From an uncultured Erysipelotrichaceae bacterium (lineage in GTDB: Bacteria > Bacillota_I > Bacilli_A > RF39 > UBA660), in NCBI GenBank assembly GCA_902796215.1, contig CADBNY010000067.1:1-25466 (forward strand): 25,466 bases of DNA, in the 5' to 3' direction. The translations under genes were made by a program, and so were the position numbers. Numbering within the stretch: the stretch's first letter is position 1; every line of letters begins with the position of its first letter. Below the pieces are notes generated by a model. It was not told the origin of the DNA, did not search any database, and saw nothing but the letters and a program-made list of their open reading frames with translations. Positions 7,608 to 15,388 of the stretch are shown here, in pieces.

Positions 7608-8792
7608 CTATCCATTTAATACTTTTAAAGTATCTCTAGCAACCATTAAATCCTCTCTTGCAGAAATTACAAATACAAGCACCGAAGAATCTTCTGCACT
7701 TATTTTTACACCCCTTTGAGGCATATTGTTTGCATCAAGATTTATTTTGATTCCCAATGAAAAAAGCTTTTCACATATCTCACGACGAAGAGAACCTAAT
7801 TTTTCAAATGCTTTTCCTGTAAAAACAATAACATCAACACCACCCAATAAAACATAATATTGAGCAATATAATCAACAATTTGACGTACAAACTTATTCT
7901 TAGCTAAAATAGCATCTTGAGATCCTTCCTCACATAAAGTCATAATACTCTCTATATCATTTGTAACACCACTTACTCCTAATAACCCACTATTATAATT
8001 TAAATCATCTAATACTTCTGATGCATTCTTTCCTTCTTTTTCCATTATATAAGGAATAATAGAAGGTTCAATATTACCACAACTTGTTCCCATCATAGAA
8101 CCAGATGATAAAGAAAATCCCATTGAAGTATCAATACACTTACCATCTTCAATAGCACTAATACTAACATCTTCACTATCTATATAGCAACTAATTAATT
8201 TAAAACTATCTCTATTCAGTAAATCTTTAACACAATTTTGAATATATTGATGCACGATTCCATAAAAACCATATTTTCGAACACCATAATCAGTATACCA
8301 ACGCCGAGGAACAGAATATAGATAAGTATCTTCACTCATAGAAGCATAAAAAGCAGTATCAAATACCCCTATGATAGGGATATTAAAAAACACTTCTTGA
8401 AAAGCTTTTATACCAGAAATATTATCTTGCATAAAACTTGGAATAAAGTCTTGAAAAGATTCTAACTGACAAATATCGTTTTCCTTTAAAAAAACACTTT
8501 TATAAAATTGATCTTTTCCGTGAAAAATAAAATAACCAATTCCTTCGATATCATCCTTTGAAGAAATAAATTCCAAAGAAATAAGCTTATCTAATAATAT
8601 TCTAGCAACATCAAAACAATCATTAAAAGCAATCTCTTCTTTAATTTTTTCTTCATTATACGAAATAGTATAATAACTATTTGGCATACCAATTCTCTCA
8701 AAAACTCCAGTAACAATTACACTTTCATCATCCATGTTAAACAAAGTAAAATAAAGCTTTTTATTACTAAATTTAATAGAAATAATATTCAT
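7608..8792 (-). CDS. Degenerate acetate kinase paralogue, probably not an acetate kinase
   Basis: The 394-residue protein aligns almost without gaps to the ackA product encoded 1 kb away and keeps landmarks such as D145 (FDTAF), R172 (VRKYGF), MMGT and a final E380. Residues that catalyse phosphotransfer are changed. N7 of the NAGSSS loop is K, with the loop read as IKFSNKK. The GHRV arginine 88 is F, and the H before it is Y. H177 of FHGTSH is Y. HIGSGAS has become YIDSEDVS. The arginine of MMGTR is S. The phosphate loop TAGVGEN is TGKAFEK. The frame is intact over its full length, so it is maintained rather than decaying. It heads the operon with nrnA, engB and a membrane-anchored protein. 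SD GAGGAG precedes the ATG. A regulatory or ligand-binding role is possible. Confidence 0.85.
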   Translation of the reverse strand: MNIISIKFSNKKLYFTLFNMDDESVIVTGVFERIGMPNSYYTISYNEEKIKEEIAFNDCFDVARILLDKLISLEFISSKDDIEGIGYFIFHGKDQFYKSVFLKENDICQLESFQDFIPSFMQDNISGIKAFQEVFFNIPIIGVFDTAFYASMSEDTYLYSVPRRWYTDYGVRKYGFYGIVHQYIQNCVKDLLNRDSFKLISCYIDSEDVSISAIEDGKCIDTSMGFSLSSGSMMGTSCGNIEPSIIPYIMEKEGKNASEVLDDLNYNSGLLGVSGVTNDIESIMTLCEEGSQDAILAKNKFVRQIVDYIAQYYVLLGGVDVIVFTGKAFEKLGSLRREICEKLFSLGIKINLDANNMPQRGVKISAEDSSVLVFVISAREDLMVARDTLKVLNG

Positions 8793-8825
8793 AAAAATCT
8801 CTCCTCTTGAGAATTTACTATCACT

Positions 8826-8831
8826 ATTATA
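8826..8831 (-). promoter_or_regulatory. Candidate -10 of the ackA-like/nrnA/engB operon
   Basis: TATAAT reads on the minus strand from 8831 to 8826, about 33 bases before the start codon. The bases upstream are T-rich, with no clear -35 at 16-18 bases. Confidence 0.35.
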
Positions 8832-8860
8832 CTATAAAATTCATTGAAAAAAAAGCAAAT

Positions 8861-9727
8861 TTACATCTCTCGTATTTTTTGACCACAAGATGCACAATAA
8901 TTGCATCCCTCAACGTTATTTCCACAATTTGAACAAAAATGAATGTCATTCTTAGAAGAAGGTACATCTTTATATAAATTTTCCTGTAACATTTCACTAA
9001 TTACTTCATCTTTTGGACTATAATATATCTTTTGATTTTCAGAAGAAACCTTCCCAACAATTTTAAAACATACAATAAACATAATAGATATAAAAATCAA
9101 AAATATTATTATAAATAAAAAACTCTCAATCTGAGCTGAATATAAAAGAATAGTATCATATAGAGTATGCAAAATAACAGGAATAGAAATACTCAATATC
9201 ATATTTTTTAAATATTCAGTATGTTTTTTTTGAACCTCACCAGTTTTAGCTTTAGAAAAATAATATCCCATAATAACTCCAAAACAAGTATGTCCAGGAA
9301 CAGAAGTAAATGCCCTTAGTAACGCATTCCCCAATCCATTTTTACAAACATACAAAATATTTTCAACACAAGCAAAGCCTAAAGAAGCAAAAACAGCATA
9401 AACGATAATATCATAAATCTCATCAAATTCTTTTATATCATAACCAAACTTTCTCGTAACAATCCATTTAAATCCCTCTTCTATAAAGGCAACAGAAACA
9501 AAAATATTAAGAAACAAAGATAAAAAACTTGAAGCACTTTCAAGAGGATAAATATTTTGAATAACAAGCTCAAAAAAGATAATCGGAATACAAGTCAAAC
9601 AACCATAAAAAAATATCTTCCAAAGGACTCTATTAGGCTCAGGATTTACATCCTTTTTATAAATATAATAACATAAAAGCAAAACCGGTAATATAGCCGC
9701 AAATAAATATATCTCCACCACAAACAC
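8861..9727 (-). CDS. prsW: PrsW-type intramembrane glutamic protease with C-terminal zinc ribbon
   Basis: Membrane protein of the PrsW family; in B. subtilis PrsW makes the first cut in the anti-sigma factor RsiW. About seven to eight hydrophobic segments fill residues 1-225. Family motifs are visible within them: EE at 83-84 (AFIEEGFKW), FACVEN at 118-123, PGHTCFG at 144-150 and HTLYD at 187-191. After a linker, residues 265-281 form a zinc ribbon (CSNCG, then CNYCASCG; C265, C268, C278, C281 and a spare C275), which the B. subtilis protein lacks. The open frame begins at GTG 9727, but no good SD precedes it. GTG codons at 9721 and 9718 are alternatives that would use GGTAGG as SD. It has its own promoter and follows the ackA terminator. 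Confidence 0.85.
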   Translation of the reverse strand: MFVVEIYLFAAILPVLLLCYYIYKKDVNPEPNRVLWKIFFYGCLTCIPIIFFELVIQNIYPLESASSFLSLFLNIFVSVAFIEEGFKWIVTRKFGYDIKEFDEIYDIIVYAVFASLGFACVENILYVCKNGLGNALLRAFTSVPGHTCFGVIMGYYFSKAKTGEVQKKHTEYLKNMILSISIPVILHTLYDTILLYSAQIESFLFIIIFLIFISIMFIVCFKIVGKVSSENQKIYYSPKDEVISEMLQENLYKDVPSSKNDIHFCSNCGNNVEGCNYCASCGQKIREM

Positions 9728-9740
9728 CTACCATAAAATA

Positions 9741-9769
9741 ATTAAACACTGGCAATAAAAAAATGTCAA
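9741..9769 (-). promoter_or_regulatory. Promoter of prsW (sigma-A type)
   Basis: On the minus strand TTGACA (9769-9764) is followed by 17 bases and TTTAAT (9746-9741). The predicted transcript starts near 9734, leaving only about 7-16 bases before the possible GTG starts. The message is therefore nearly leaderless. Confidence 0.55.
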
Positions 9770-9770
9770 T

Positions 9771-9790
9771 AAAAAAGCTCCTAAGAGCTT
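9771..9790 (-). terminator. Intrinsic terminator of ackA
   Basis: On the minus strand AAGCTC (9790-9785), loop TTAG and GAGCTT (9780-9775) lead into TTTT. The stem starts inside the ackA stop codon (9791-9789). Confidence 0.8.
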
Positions 9791-10988
9791 ATTGTTTCGT
9801 AATTATACTATATGCATCTTTAACAATCATCAATTCTTCATTAGTAGGAACAACCCATACTGGAATTTTAGAATCTTTAGAACTAATAATACCTTCTTGC
9901 TTATCCTTATAACTTGCAATCAAAGAATTAGCTTTTTTATCTACTTTAATTCCTAAAGGAGCCAATTGATTAAGAATAGATTCTCTAGCTTCTATTCCAT
10001 TTTCACCAACACCTGCTGTAAAGACAATCGCATCTACATTACCTTCAAGTTCTATATAATATTGAGCAATATAATTTGCTATTCGATTATTATACATATT
10101 AAGGGCTAAAATAGCTCTTTCATCTCCACTAGCAGCAGCATTTTCAACATCACGACTATCACTAAAACCAGCAACACCTAAAAGGCCACTCTTCTTATTT
10201 AAAGAATTAGTAATATCTGAAATACTTTCACCAGATTCCTTACATACATATTCTAAAATAGAAGGATCAATTGCACCACAACGAGTTCCCATCATTAAAC
10301 CATCAAGTGGAGTAAGTCCCATTGTAGTATCAAAACATTTACCATTTTTAATAGCACTAATACTAGCCCCACTACCAATATGACAAATAATTAGATTTAA
10401 ATCATCTCTTTCCAATTTTTCTTTCATTACTGTTGTAATATATTTATGACTTGTCCCATGAAAACCATATTTACGGACTCCATATTTTAAATACCACTCA
10501 TAAGGTACTGGATAAATATAATTTTCTTTAGGCATAGTTTGATGAAAAGCTGTATCATATACTGCAACCATAGGAACTTTAGGTAAGACTTCTCTCAAAG
10601 CTTCAATTCCTGCTAAATTTCCAGGATGATGAAGTGGTCCTAATTTAGTTAAATCTTTAATGTCTTGAATAACATCATCTGTAATCAAAACAGAATCTGC
10701 ATATTTTTCACCACCATGTAAAACTCTATGACCAACTCCCTTAATTTCATCAAGAGAATTAACTGCTTTATTATCTAATAGTTCATTAAGTAAAACTTCA
10801 ACAGCTTCATTATGATTTTTTAAATACTTTTCCCCTCTAATTTTTTGACCATTTATCTTAGTATTCCAAAAGCTATCTTCCATTCCAATCTTTTCAATAT
10901 ATCCACTTATAAGAACTTTTTCTTCTGGCATATCAAATAATTGAAATTTTAAGGAACTACTACCTGCATTTACACATAAAAACTTCAT
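9789..10988 (-). CDS. ackA: Acetate kinase
   Basis: Converts acetyl phosphate and ADP to acetate and ATP, the energy-yielding last step of acetate fermentation. All active-site landmarks are present: N7 in CVNAGSSS, R88 in GVGHRV, D145 in VYDTAF, R172 and H177 in VRKYGFHGTSH, HIGSGAS at 203-209, R236 in MMGTR, TAGVGEN at 324-330 and E384 in PTNEEL. The length of 399 residues is typical. An ATG two codons upstream (10994) lies only 2 bases from GGAG, while the ATG at 10988 has AAAGGAG at about 8 bases and gives the family start MKFLCVNAG. It has its own promoter and terminator. No phosphotransacetylase gene is in this window. Confidence 0.97.
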   Translation of the reverse strand: MKFLCVNAGSSSLKFQLFDMPEEKVLISGYIEKIGMEDSFWNTKINGQKIRGEKYLKNHNEAVEVLLNELLDNKAVNSLDEIKGVGHRVLHGGEKYADSVLITDDVIQDIKDLTKLGPLHHPGNLAGIEALREVLPKVPMVAVYDTAFHQTMPKENYIYPVPYEWYLKYGVRKYGFHGTSHKYITTVMKEKLERDDLNLIICHIGSGASISAIKNGKCFDTTMGLTPLDGLMMGTRCGAIDPSILEYVCKESGESISDITNSLNKKSGLLGVAGFSDSRDVENAAASGDERAILALNMYNNRIANYIAQYYIELEGNVDAIVFTAGVGENGIEARESILNQLAPLGIKVDKKANSLIASYKDKQEGIISSKDSKIPVWVVPTNEELMIVKDAYSIITKQ

Positions 10989-11011
10989 ATACATCTCTCC
11001 TTTATATCAAC

Positions 11012-11043
11012 ATTATATTACCAAACAACAAAGAAGATTTCAA
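11012..11043 (-). promoter_or_regulatory. Candidate promoter of ackA
   Basis: On the minus strand TTGAAA (11043-11038) is followed by 17 bases and TAATAT, with a perfect TATAAT overlapping at 11017-11012. The start codon is 24 bases further on. Confidence 0.45.
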
Positions 11044-11079
11044 CAAATAACAAAAATAAATAATTATATTATAAAAAGC

Positions 11080-11115
11080 AAAAAAAATAAAGTATGTAAA
11101 AACACACTTTATTTT
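11080..11115 (-). terminator. Intrinsic terminator of the spore protein gene
   Basis: AAAATAAAGT (11115-11106 on the minus strand) pairs with ACTTTATTTT (11093-11084), and the stem continues into a T run to 11080. It lies 14 bases after the SASP stop codon. Confidence 0.75.
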
Positions 11116-11128
11116 CATATTTAGAAAA

Positions 11129-11395
11129 CTATTTATTAGTTTTTTTACTTCTTTTTTTATTGTTTTTTTTATTAGAATTTGAAGAATTTGAAATTGATTT
11201 AGAGCGATTCATTCCACTTTCAACTAGTCGCTTAGTAATTTCACCACCAACTATTCCATTATCTCTACTACTTGCTGATGCTCCTAAATTTACACCAAAT
11301 TCATTTGCAATTTCATATTTCATTTTTTCAACAGAACTTTTAGACCCTGGTACTCTTACTTTCATAGAAGCATTACTATTCTTTTTTCTTGGCAT
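11129..11395 (-). CDS. Alpha/beta-type small acid-soluble spore protein with basic tail
   Basis: Coats and protects DNA in the dormant spore and is degraded by protease GPR at germination. The family core is clear. KYEIANEFGVNLG at about 26-38 is the first conserved block and includes the GPR site region, followed by RDNGIVGGEITKRLVE, the second block that contacts DNA. The protein differs from standard members at both ends: an N-terminal basic PRKKNSN stretch, and a C-terminal tail of about 25 residues made almost only of Ser, Asn and Lys. The 88 residues are slightly longer than the usual 60-75. AGGAGGTGA precedes the ATG. It lies 58 bases downstream of thiI, matching the sspA-thiI neighbourhood of B. 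subtilis. Confidence 0.92.
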   Translation of the reverse strand: MPRKKNSNASMKVRVPGSKSSVEKMKYEIANEFGVNLGASASSRDNGIVGGEITKRLVESGMNRSKSISNSSNSNKKNNKKRSKKTNK

Positions 11396-11403
11396 TTATT
11401 TCA

Positions 11404-11447
11404 CCTCCTATACAGTTATAGGATGTGAATTTTTAAAAATTTAATAC
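11404..11447 (-). promoter_or_regulatory. Candidate sigma-G promoter and SD-masking hairpin before the spore protein gene
   Basis: On the minus strand GTATT (11447-11443) is followed by 17 bases and CATCCTA (11425-11419). This is close to the sigma-G consensus GYATR and CATNNTA. CCTATA (11422-11417) pairs perfectly with TATAGG (11412-11407), whose last three bases belong to the SD AGGAGG (11409-11404). A transcript from this promoter would start near 11412 and lack the 5' arm. Confidence 0.4.
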
Positions 11448-11453
11448 CTAAAA

Positions 11454-12641
11454 TTATAACAAATCAGAAAATTCCTCGTTAGAATTAGAAATTATCTTAA
11501 TAGTTTGAACAGAACGAATAGCTTCATCAATCATAGATCTATAATCAAATTTCTCTTCCTCAGCAATTGCTGTTTCAATACTCGGATTAATAATAGGATG
11601 TTTTGGAACAAAAACAGTACAACAATCTTCATACGGAATAATACTAATATCATATGTACCAATTTTTCTAGCTATTTCCATTATTTCCAATTTATCAAAG
11701 CAAGCCACAGGACGAATAACAGGAACATTTATGACACTATTAATGACGGACATACTAACCAATGTTTGTGACGCAACTTGACCAATGCTTTCACCATTTA
11801 CAATAACATATGCCTTATATTTTTTAGAAAGTCCTTCCATAATACGATACATCATTCTTCTCATAATAGTAATGCAATAGTCTTCTCGACAATTCTTATA
11901 TATTTCTTCTTGTATAGGAGTAAAATTAACAATATGTAAACGAATAAAACTAGAATACTCAGATAATCTTTTACTTAATTTAATAACTTTATTTCTAGCT
12001 TGAATACTAGTATGAGGCATTGCTTCAAAATAAACAGCATCTAAAATCATACCTCTTTTCATAGCTAAATATCCAGCAACAGGAGAATCAATACCACCAG
12101 ATAGCATTAACAATCCACGTGGTTGTGTTCCAACAGGATATCCACCTATTCCTCTATAGCTATTAAAATAAATAAAACTTTCTGTTGCCCTTATCTCCAC
12201 TTTCACTAACAAATCTGGATTATGAACATCAACTGAAATGTTAGGAATATTCTTAAGCAATAATCCCGCTAAAACTCTATTATAATCTTGACTATGAATA
12301 GAAAAAGACTTATCACTTCTTTTTGTATCAATTTTAAAAGTAGAAAAAACTTCCTTTTGAACAAGCTCTAAAACAGCTTTTTGAATCTCATCATCATTAG
12401 TATGAACAATATTAGCAATATGATAAGTATGAATACCAAAAGTTTTATCCACAACATTTTTAATAAAAAACAAATCTTTATCTAAGAATTCAATATACAT
12501 TCTTGCTCGATCTTTATGAATTTTTACATTATAATTTTCCAACTTACTTTCTATATTCTTATACAAAGTGTCAATAAAAAAATTACGATTTCCTTTTTTG
12601 GTTGACAACTCTCCATATTTTATCAATATAACTTTATCCAC
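11454..12641 (-). CDS. thiI: tRNA 4-thiouridine synthetase ThiI (short form, no rhodanese domain)
   Basis: Adenylates U8 of tRNA and replaces its oxygen with sulfur, giving 4-thiouridine; in many bacteria also linked to thiazole synthesis. Domain order is an N-terminal ferredoxin-like start (ILIKYGELSTKKGNR), a THUMP domain (about 60-165), then the PP-loop pyrophosphatase domain with SGGIDS at 181-186. EDCCTVFVPKHP, conserved in this family, is near the C-terminus. The sequence ends without the rhodanese domain of the E. coli protein, as in B. subtilis. The frame is open up to an ATG at 12668 that has no SD. GTG 12641, preceded by GGTGAT, gives the usual family N-terminus (395 residues) and is preferred, with moderate certainty. 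No cysteine desulfurase gene is adjacent. Confidence 0.93.
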   Translation of the reverse strand: MDKVILIKYGELSTKKGNRNFFIDTLYKNIESKLENYNVKIHKDRARMYIEFLDKDLFFIKNVVDKTFGIHTYHIANIVHTNDDEIQKAVLELVQKEVFSTFKIDTKRSDKSFSIHSQDYNRVLAGLLLKNIPNISVDVHNPDLLVKVEIRATESFIYFNSYRGIGGYPVGTQPRGLLMLSGGIDSPVAGYLAMKRGMILDAVYFEAMPHTSIQARNKVIKLSKRLSEYSSFIRLHIVNFTPIQEEIYKNCREDYCITIMRRMMYRIMEGLSKKYKAYVIVNGESIGQVASQTLVSMSVINSVINVPVIRPVACFDKLEIMEIARKIGTYDISIIPYEDCCTVFVPKHPIINPSIETAIAEEEKFDYRSMIDEAIRSVQTIKIISNSNEEFSDLL

Positions 12642-12678
12642 AATATCACCACACGCATATTTTATCATAAAAATAAAG

Positions 12679-12725
12679 AAAATAACAGTACCAAGTTATT
12701 TTCCTACAATGTGATAAAAATCACA
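12679..12725 (-). terminator. Tandem hairpins after ezrA, probable terminator
   Basis: On the minus strand TGTGAT (12725-12720) pairs with ATCACA (12715-12710). Further on AAAATAAC (12702-12695) pairs with GTTATTTT (12686-12679), followed by CTTTATTTTT. The second hairpin looks like an intrinsic terminator for ezrA. The rest of the gap to the ezrA stop (12726-12786) shows nothing recognisable. Confidence 0.55.
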
Positions 12726-12786
12726 AAACCAACTTTACAAGCAAAAACAGAAAAAAACTGCACACCGCAAATATCCAAGACCTAAT

Positions 12787-14499
12787 TTACCTTTCATATA
12801 CCATCAACAATTTTCTATATATCTTATCATCGATGGTCGAAGTAATCTTAATAGCGATATCCAATGATTCTTTATAATTCCCCTTATAAAAAGCTTTTTC
12901 TGCCTCAATTAAAGCATTATCAACCTCATCATAACTACTTCGATAACGATTAACAAAAATAATTGCATTTTCTGCAAATTTAGCGTTTTTTATCATTTCC
13001 ATAGTAGTATTATAAAGTTTTAAAACTAAATCTCTTGCTGTATCTACACGAGTATTTAATATTTTAATAACAATGGGTTTTCTTTCTAATTCCTTAATAA
13101 CCTCATAAATTGCCTCATTCGCTTCACTTAATTGAACAAAATAATTATTTGTTATCACAGGTAATTTATAGCTATGAATTTCGTTTTTACAAATTTTCAA
13201 AAACTCTTGAATTTCCTGTAACTGCTCTCTAGCACGAAGCTCATCATCATACATATTTCCCAGTGATTTTAAAGCTTCATCAAAAGATTCTTCCATTAAA
13301 GTTAAACGATTCGACAAAGCCTCAACCTCTTCATTTAACATAGAATAAGGACTAGATTTTGATTCTTCTTTAGCACACATTTTACGATAATCATCATTAA
13401 TAACAACAAGCGTCTTATTAACTTCATGAATAACTTCAACATCATCATCTTTTAAATCATACATATTTTTAATATCATCTAGTTGTTCATAAACTTCATG
13501 AACTAAAGAATTAGTTTTTTCAAGTCTCCCATTAAAAGACTCTTTTATCTCATTATAAACTTTTCTTGATAACCTTTCTTTTTCAAAATCAAGAAATAAT
13601 GAATCATAATATTCAAGCATAGTTTTTAAATCAAACATACAACCCTCAAGATTTAAAACCCTTACTTTGTCTAATATTTGATTAATATTTTTTCTAGATT
13701 CTTCAATATTATAATCAATATTCAAATAATCAAGGACATATCCTTCATCTAACATTTCTTTATTAAGCTGTTCTATTTCCTTCATACGATTTGGAATTAC
13801 CTGATTAGCCATTAACAATACATCAGGTAACTCTGTTATAATAATTTCCATATGATCAAGCATAATATCTAAAGCTTTACAAATCTGAACTACTTCAGAA
13901 TATTCATTAGTCTCCATTACTTTTTCAAAATCTAAAAATCGTTTTTCAATATTTTCTAATTGCAAACAAATAGCTTCCTGCATAAAGTCATATAATTCCT
14001 TATGATCTTGAAATTCACGATTTAAAGTACGATACTTTGACTTTAATTTAATAACAATGGATCTATATTTCTCTTCGCTCAAAGTAATATCCTTAATTTC
14101 ATCCAACAAATGTTCTGCTGCTTCACGAACCTTATATATTTCTATTTCAGCACTTGCAATACGATATCCACAAGATTTATAATCTCTTTTTTCTACATAA
14201 ATATCCAAATCAATAAGCATATCATCAATAAGTGTCAATCTTTTTTCACGTATATCATCAAACTTTTCTTGCCACTTATTATATTTTTCTTCCATTTTAT
14301 CATTCTTAATAATAGGTTCTACTTTAGACAACTCAACTAAAACAGGCGTAGATGCTACCATATTGCGCTGAATTTCCAAATTTTTAACCTTATTACGATA
14401 ATAATTTATCTCTACCTTTTTCACAAAATGAAGTATTACAATAACAATTATAAATGCTATAACAATAGCAGACCCAATAATAAGAAACTGTCCTTGCAT
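12787..14499 (-). CDS. ezrA: Septation ring formation regulator EzrA
   Basis: Membrane-anchored negative regulator of FtsZ ring formation that also links the divisome to penicillin-binding protein movement in Bacilli. One N-terminal membrane helix at about 5-25 is followed by the conserved EzrA start: a region with NLEIQRNMV and ELSKVEPI, then NKWQEKFDDI at about 73-82. The rest is a long array of heptad-rich helices, matching the spectrin-like repeats of the family. It has 570 residues (B. subtilis 562). SD GAGGTG lies 5 bases before the ATG. TG-A-TAAAAT (14533-14525 in minus orientation) is a candidate extended -10. It is divergent from rpsD and upstream of thiI. Confidence 0.93.
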   Translation of the reverse strand: MQGQFLIIGSAIVIAFIIVIVILHFVKKVEINYYRNKVKNLEIQRNMVASTPVLVELSKVEPIIKNDKMEEKYNKWQEKFDDIREKRLTLIDDMLIDLDIYVEKRDYKSCGYRIASAEIEIYKVREAAEHLLDEIKDITLSEEKYRSIVIKLKSKYRTLNREFQDHKELYDFMQEAICLQLENIEKRFLDFEKVMETNEYSEVVQICKALDIMLDHMEIIITELPDVLLMANQVIPNRMKEIEQLNKEMLDEGYVLDYLNIDYNIEESRKNINQILDKVRVLNLEGCMFDLKTMLEYYDSLFLDFEKERLSRKVYNEIKESFNGRLEKTNSLVHEVYEQLDDIKNMYDLKDDDVEVIHEVNKTLVVINDDYRKMCAKEESKSSPYSMLNEEVEALSNRLTLMEESFDEALKSLGNMYDDELRAREQLQEIQEFLKICKNEIHSYKLPVITNNYFVQLSEANEAIYEVIKELERKPIVIKILNTRVDTARDLVLKLYNTTMEMIKNAKFAENAIIFVNRYRSSYDEVDNALIEAEKAFYKGNYKESLDIAIKITSTIDDKIYRKLLMVYER

Positions 14500-14598
14500 A
14501 CATTCACCTCTATTCTTAATTTTTATTTTATCATATTTCGACCCTTTTTTTCTACAATTTCAGAAAATATTATTACTTTTTCTAAAAAAAAATATTTC

Positions 14599-14627
14599 TT
14601 GACATAAAAACCTTTATGGAATATAAT
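14599..14627 (+). promoter_or_regulatory. Strong sigma-A promoter of rpsD
   Basis: TTGACA (14599-14604), exactly 17 bases, TATAAT (14622-14627): both hexamers match consensus perfectly. Transcription should start near 14634, giving a leader of about 148 bases before rpsD. Confidence 0.88.
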
Positions 14628-14633
14628 TAAAAC

Positions 14634-14781
14634 TGCAAATTCCTTGAAACAGCAAATTTAGAATATTTTAATGTGTTTTCATAAGGAAAGTAGCTATCGC
14701 TGTTGATGCGAAAGAAAAACTCCCTAAAATATGACTAAATTTTCAAGATTTTGTAAAAAAAAATAAGGAAAGGAGAACAAT
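14634..14781 (+). promoter_or_regulatory. Structured rpsD leader, probable S4 autoregulatory RNA
   Basis: The untranslated leader folds into a long interrupted helix: 14643-14648 with 14742-14747, 14655-14661 with 14735-14741, and 14663-14670 with 14725-14732. Within it TCGC (14697-14700) and GCGA (14708-14711) form a hairpin with a 7-base loop. In Firmicutes the rpsD leader is a known binding site by which S4 represses its own synthesis. The match is by position and structure only. SD AGGAG is at 14771-14775, just outside the helix. Confidence 0.65.
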
Positions 14782-15384
14782 ATGTCAAGATATACAGGAC
14801 CAAGTTATAAAAAAGCACGTCGAGTTGGTTTTTCAATTAGTGAAACAGGAAAAGAACTAGCACGTCGCCCATACGGACCAGGACAACATGGTCAAGATCG
14901 TAAAGGAAAAGCATCTGACTATGGAATGCAATTAAAAGAAAAACAAAAAGTACGCTTTATGTATGGAGTAAATGAAAGACAATTTAAAAAGACTTTTAAT
15001 GAAGCATCTAAAATGTCTGGTATTCATGGTACAAACTTCTTAAGATTACTAGAATCTAGATTAGATAATTTAGTATATAGAATTGGTTTTTCAACAACAC
15101 GCCGCGGTGCCAGACAATTAGTAAATCACGGACATGTTACTGTAAATGGACGTAAAGTAGACATTCCATCATACAGAGTTAAACCAGGAGATGTTATTTC
15201 TTTAAAAGAAGATGACAAAAACTTAAAAGTAGTTAATGAATCTTTAGCAAAAATAACAAAAAGAGTTGAATTTATTACTTTTGATGAAGGTAAAAAAGAA
15301 GCAACTTATGTTAGATTACCAGAAAGAAATGAATTAAATGCTGATATCAATGAATCACTAATCGTTGAATTTTATAATAAGTAG
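14782..15384 (+). CDS. rpsD: 30S ribosomal protein S4
   Basis: Primary 16S rRNA-binding protein that nucleates assembly of the 30S body and contributes to decoding fidelity. All parts are visible: N-terminal RYTGPSYKKARRVGFS, RRPYGPGQHG at about 28-37, the S4 RNA-binding domain (about 90-155, with RLDNLVYRIGF, then ARQLVNHGHVTVNG) and the C-terminal YVRLPER. It has 200 residues as usual. The N-terminus has no CxxC pairs, so this is the zinc-independent form. It is a single-gene unit with its own promoter, structured leader and terminator. Confidence 0.98.
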   Translation: MSRYTGPSYKKARRVGFSISETGKELARRPYGPGQHGQDRKGKASDYGMQLKEKQKVRFMYGVNERQFKKTFNEASKMSGIHGTNFLRLLESRLDNLVYRIGFSTTRRGARQLVNHGHVTVNGRKVDIPSYRVKPGDVISLKEDDKNLKVVNESLAKITKRVEFITFDEGKKEATYVRLPERNELNADINESLIVEFYNK

Positions 15385-15388
15385 AAAG

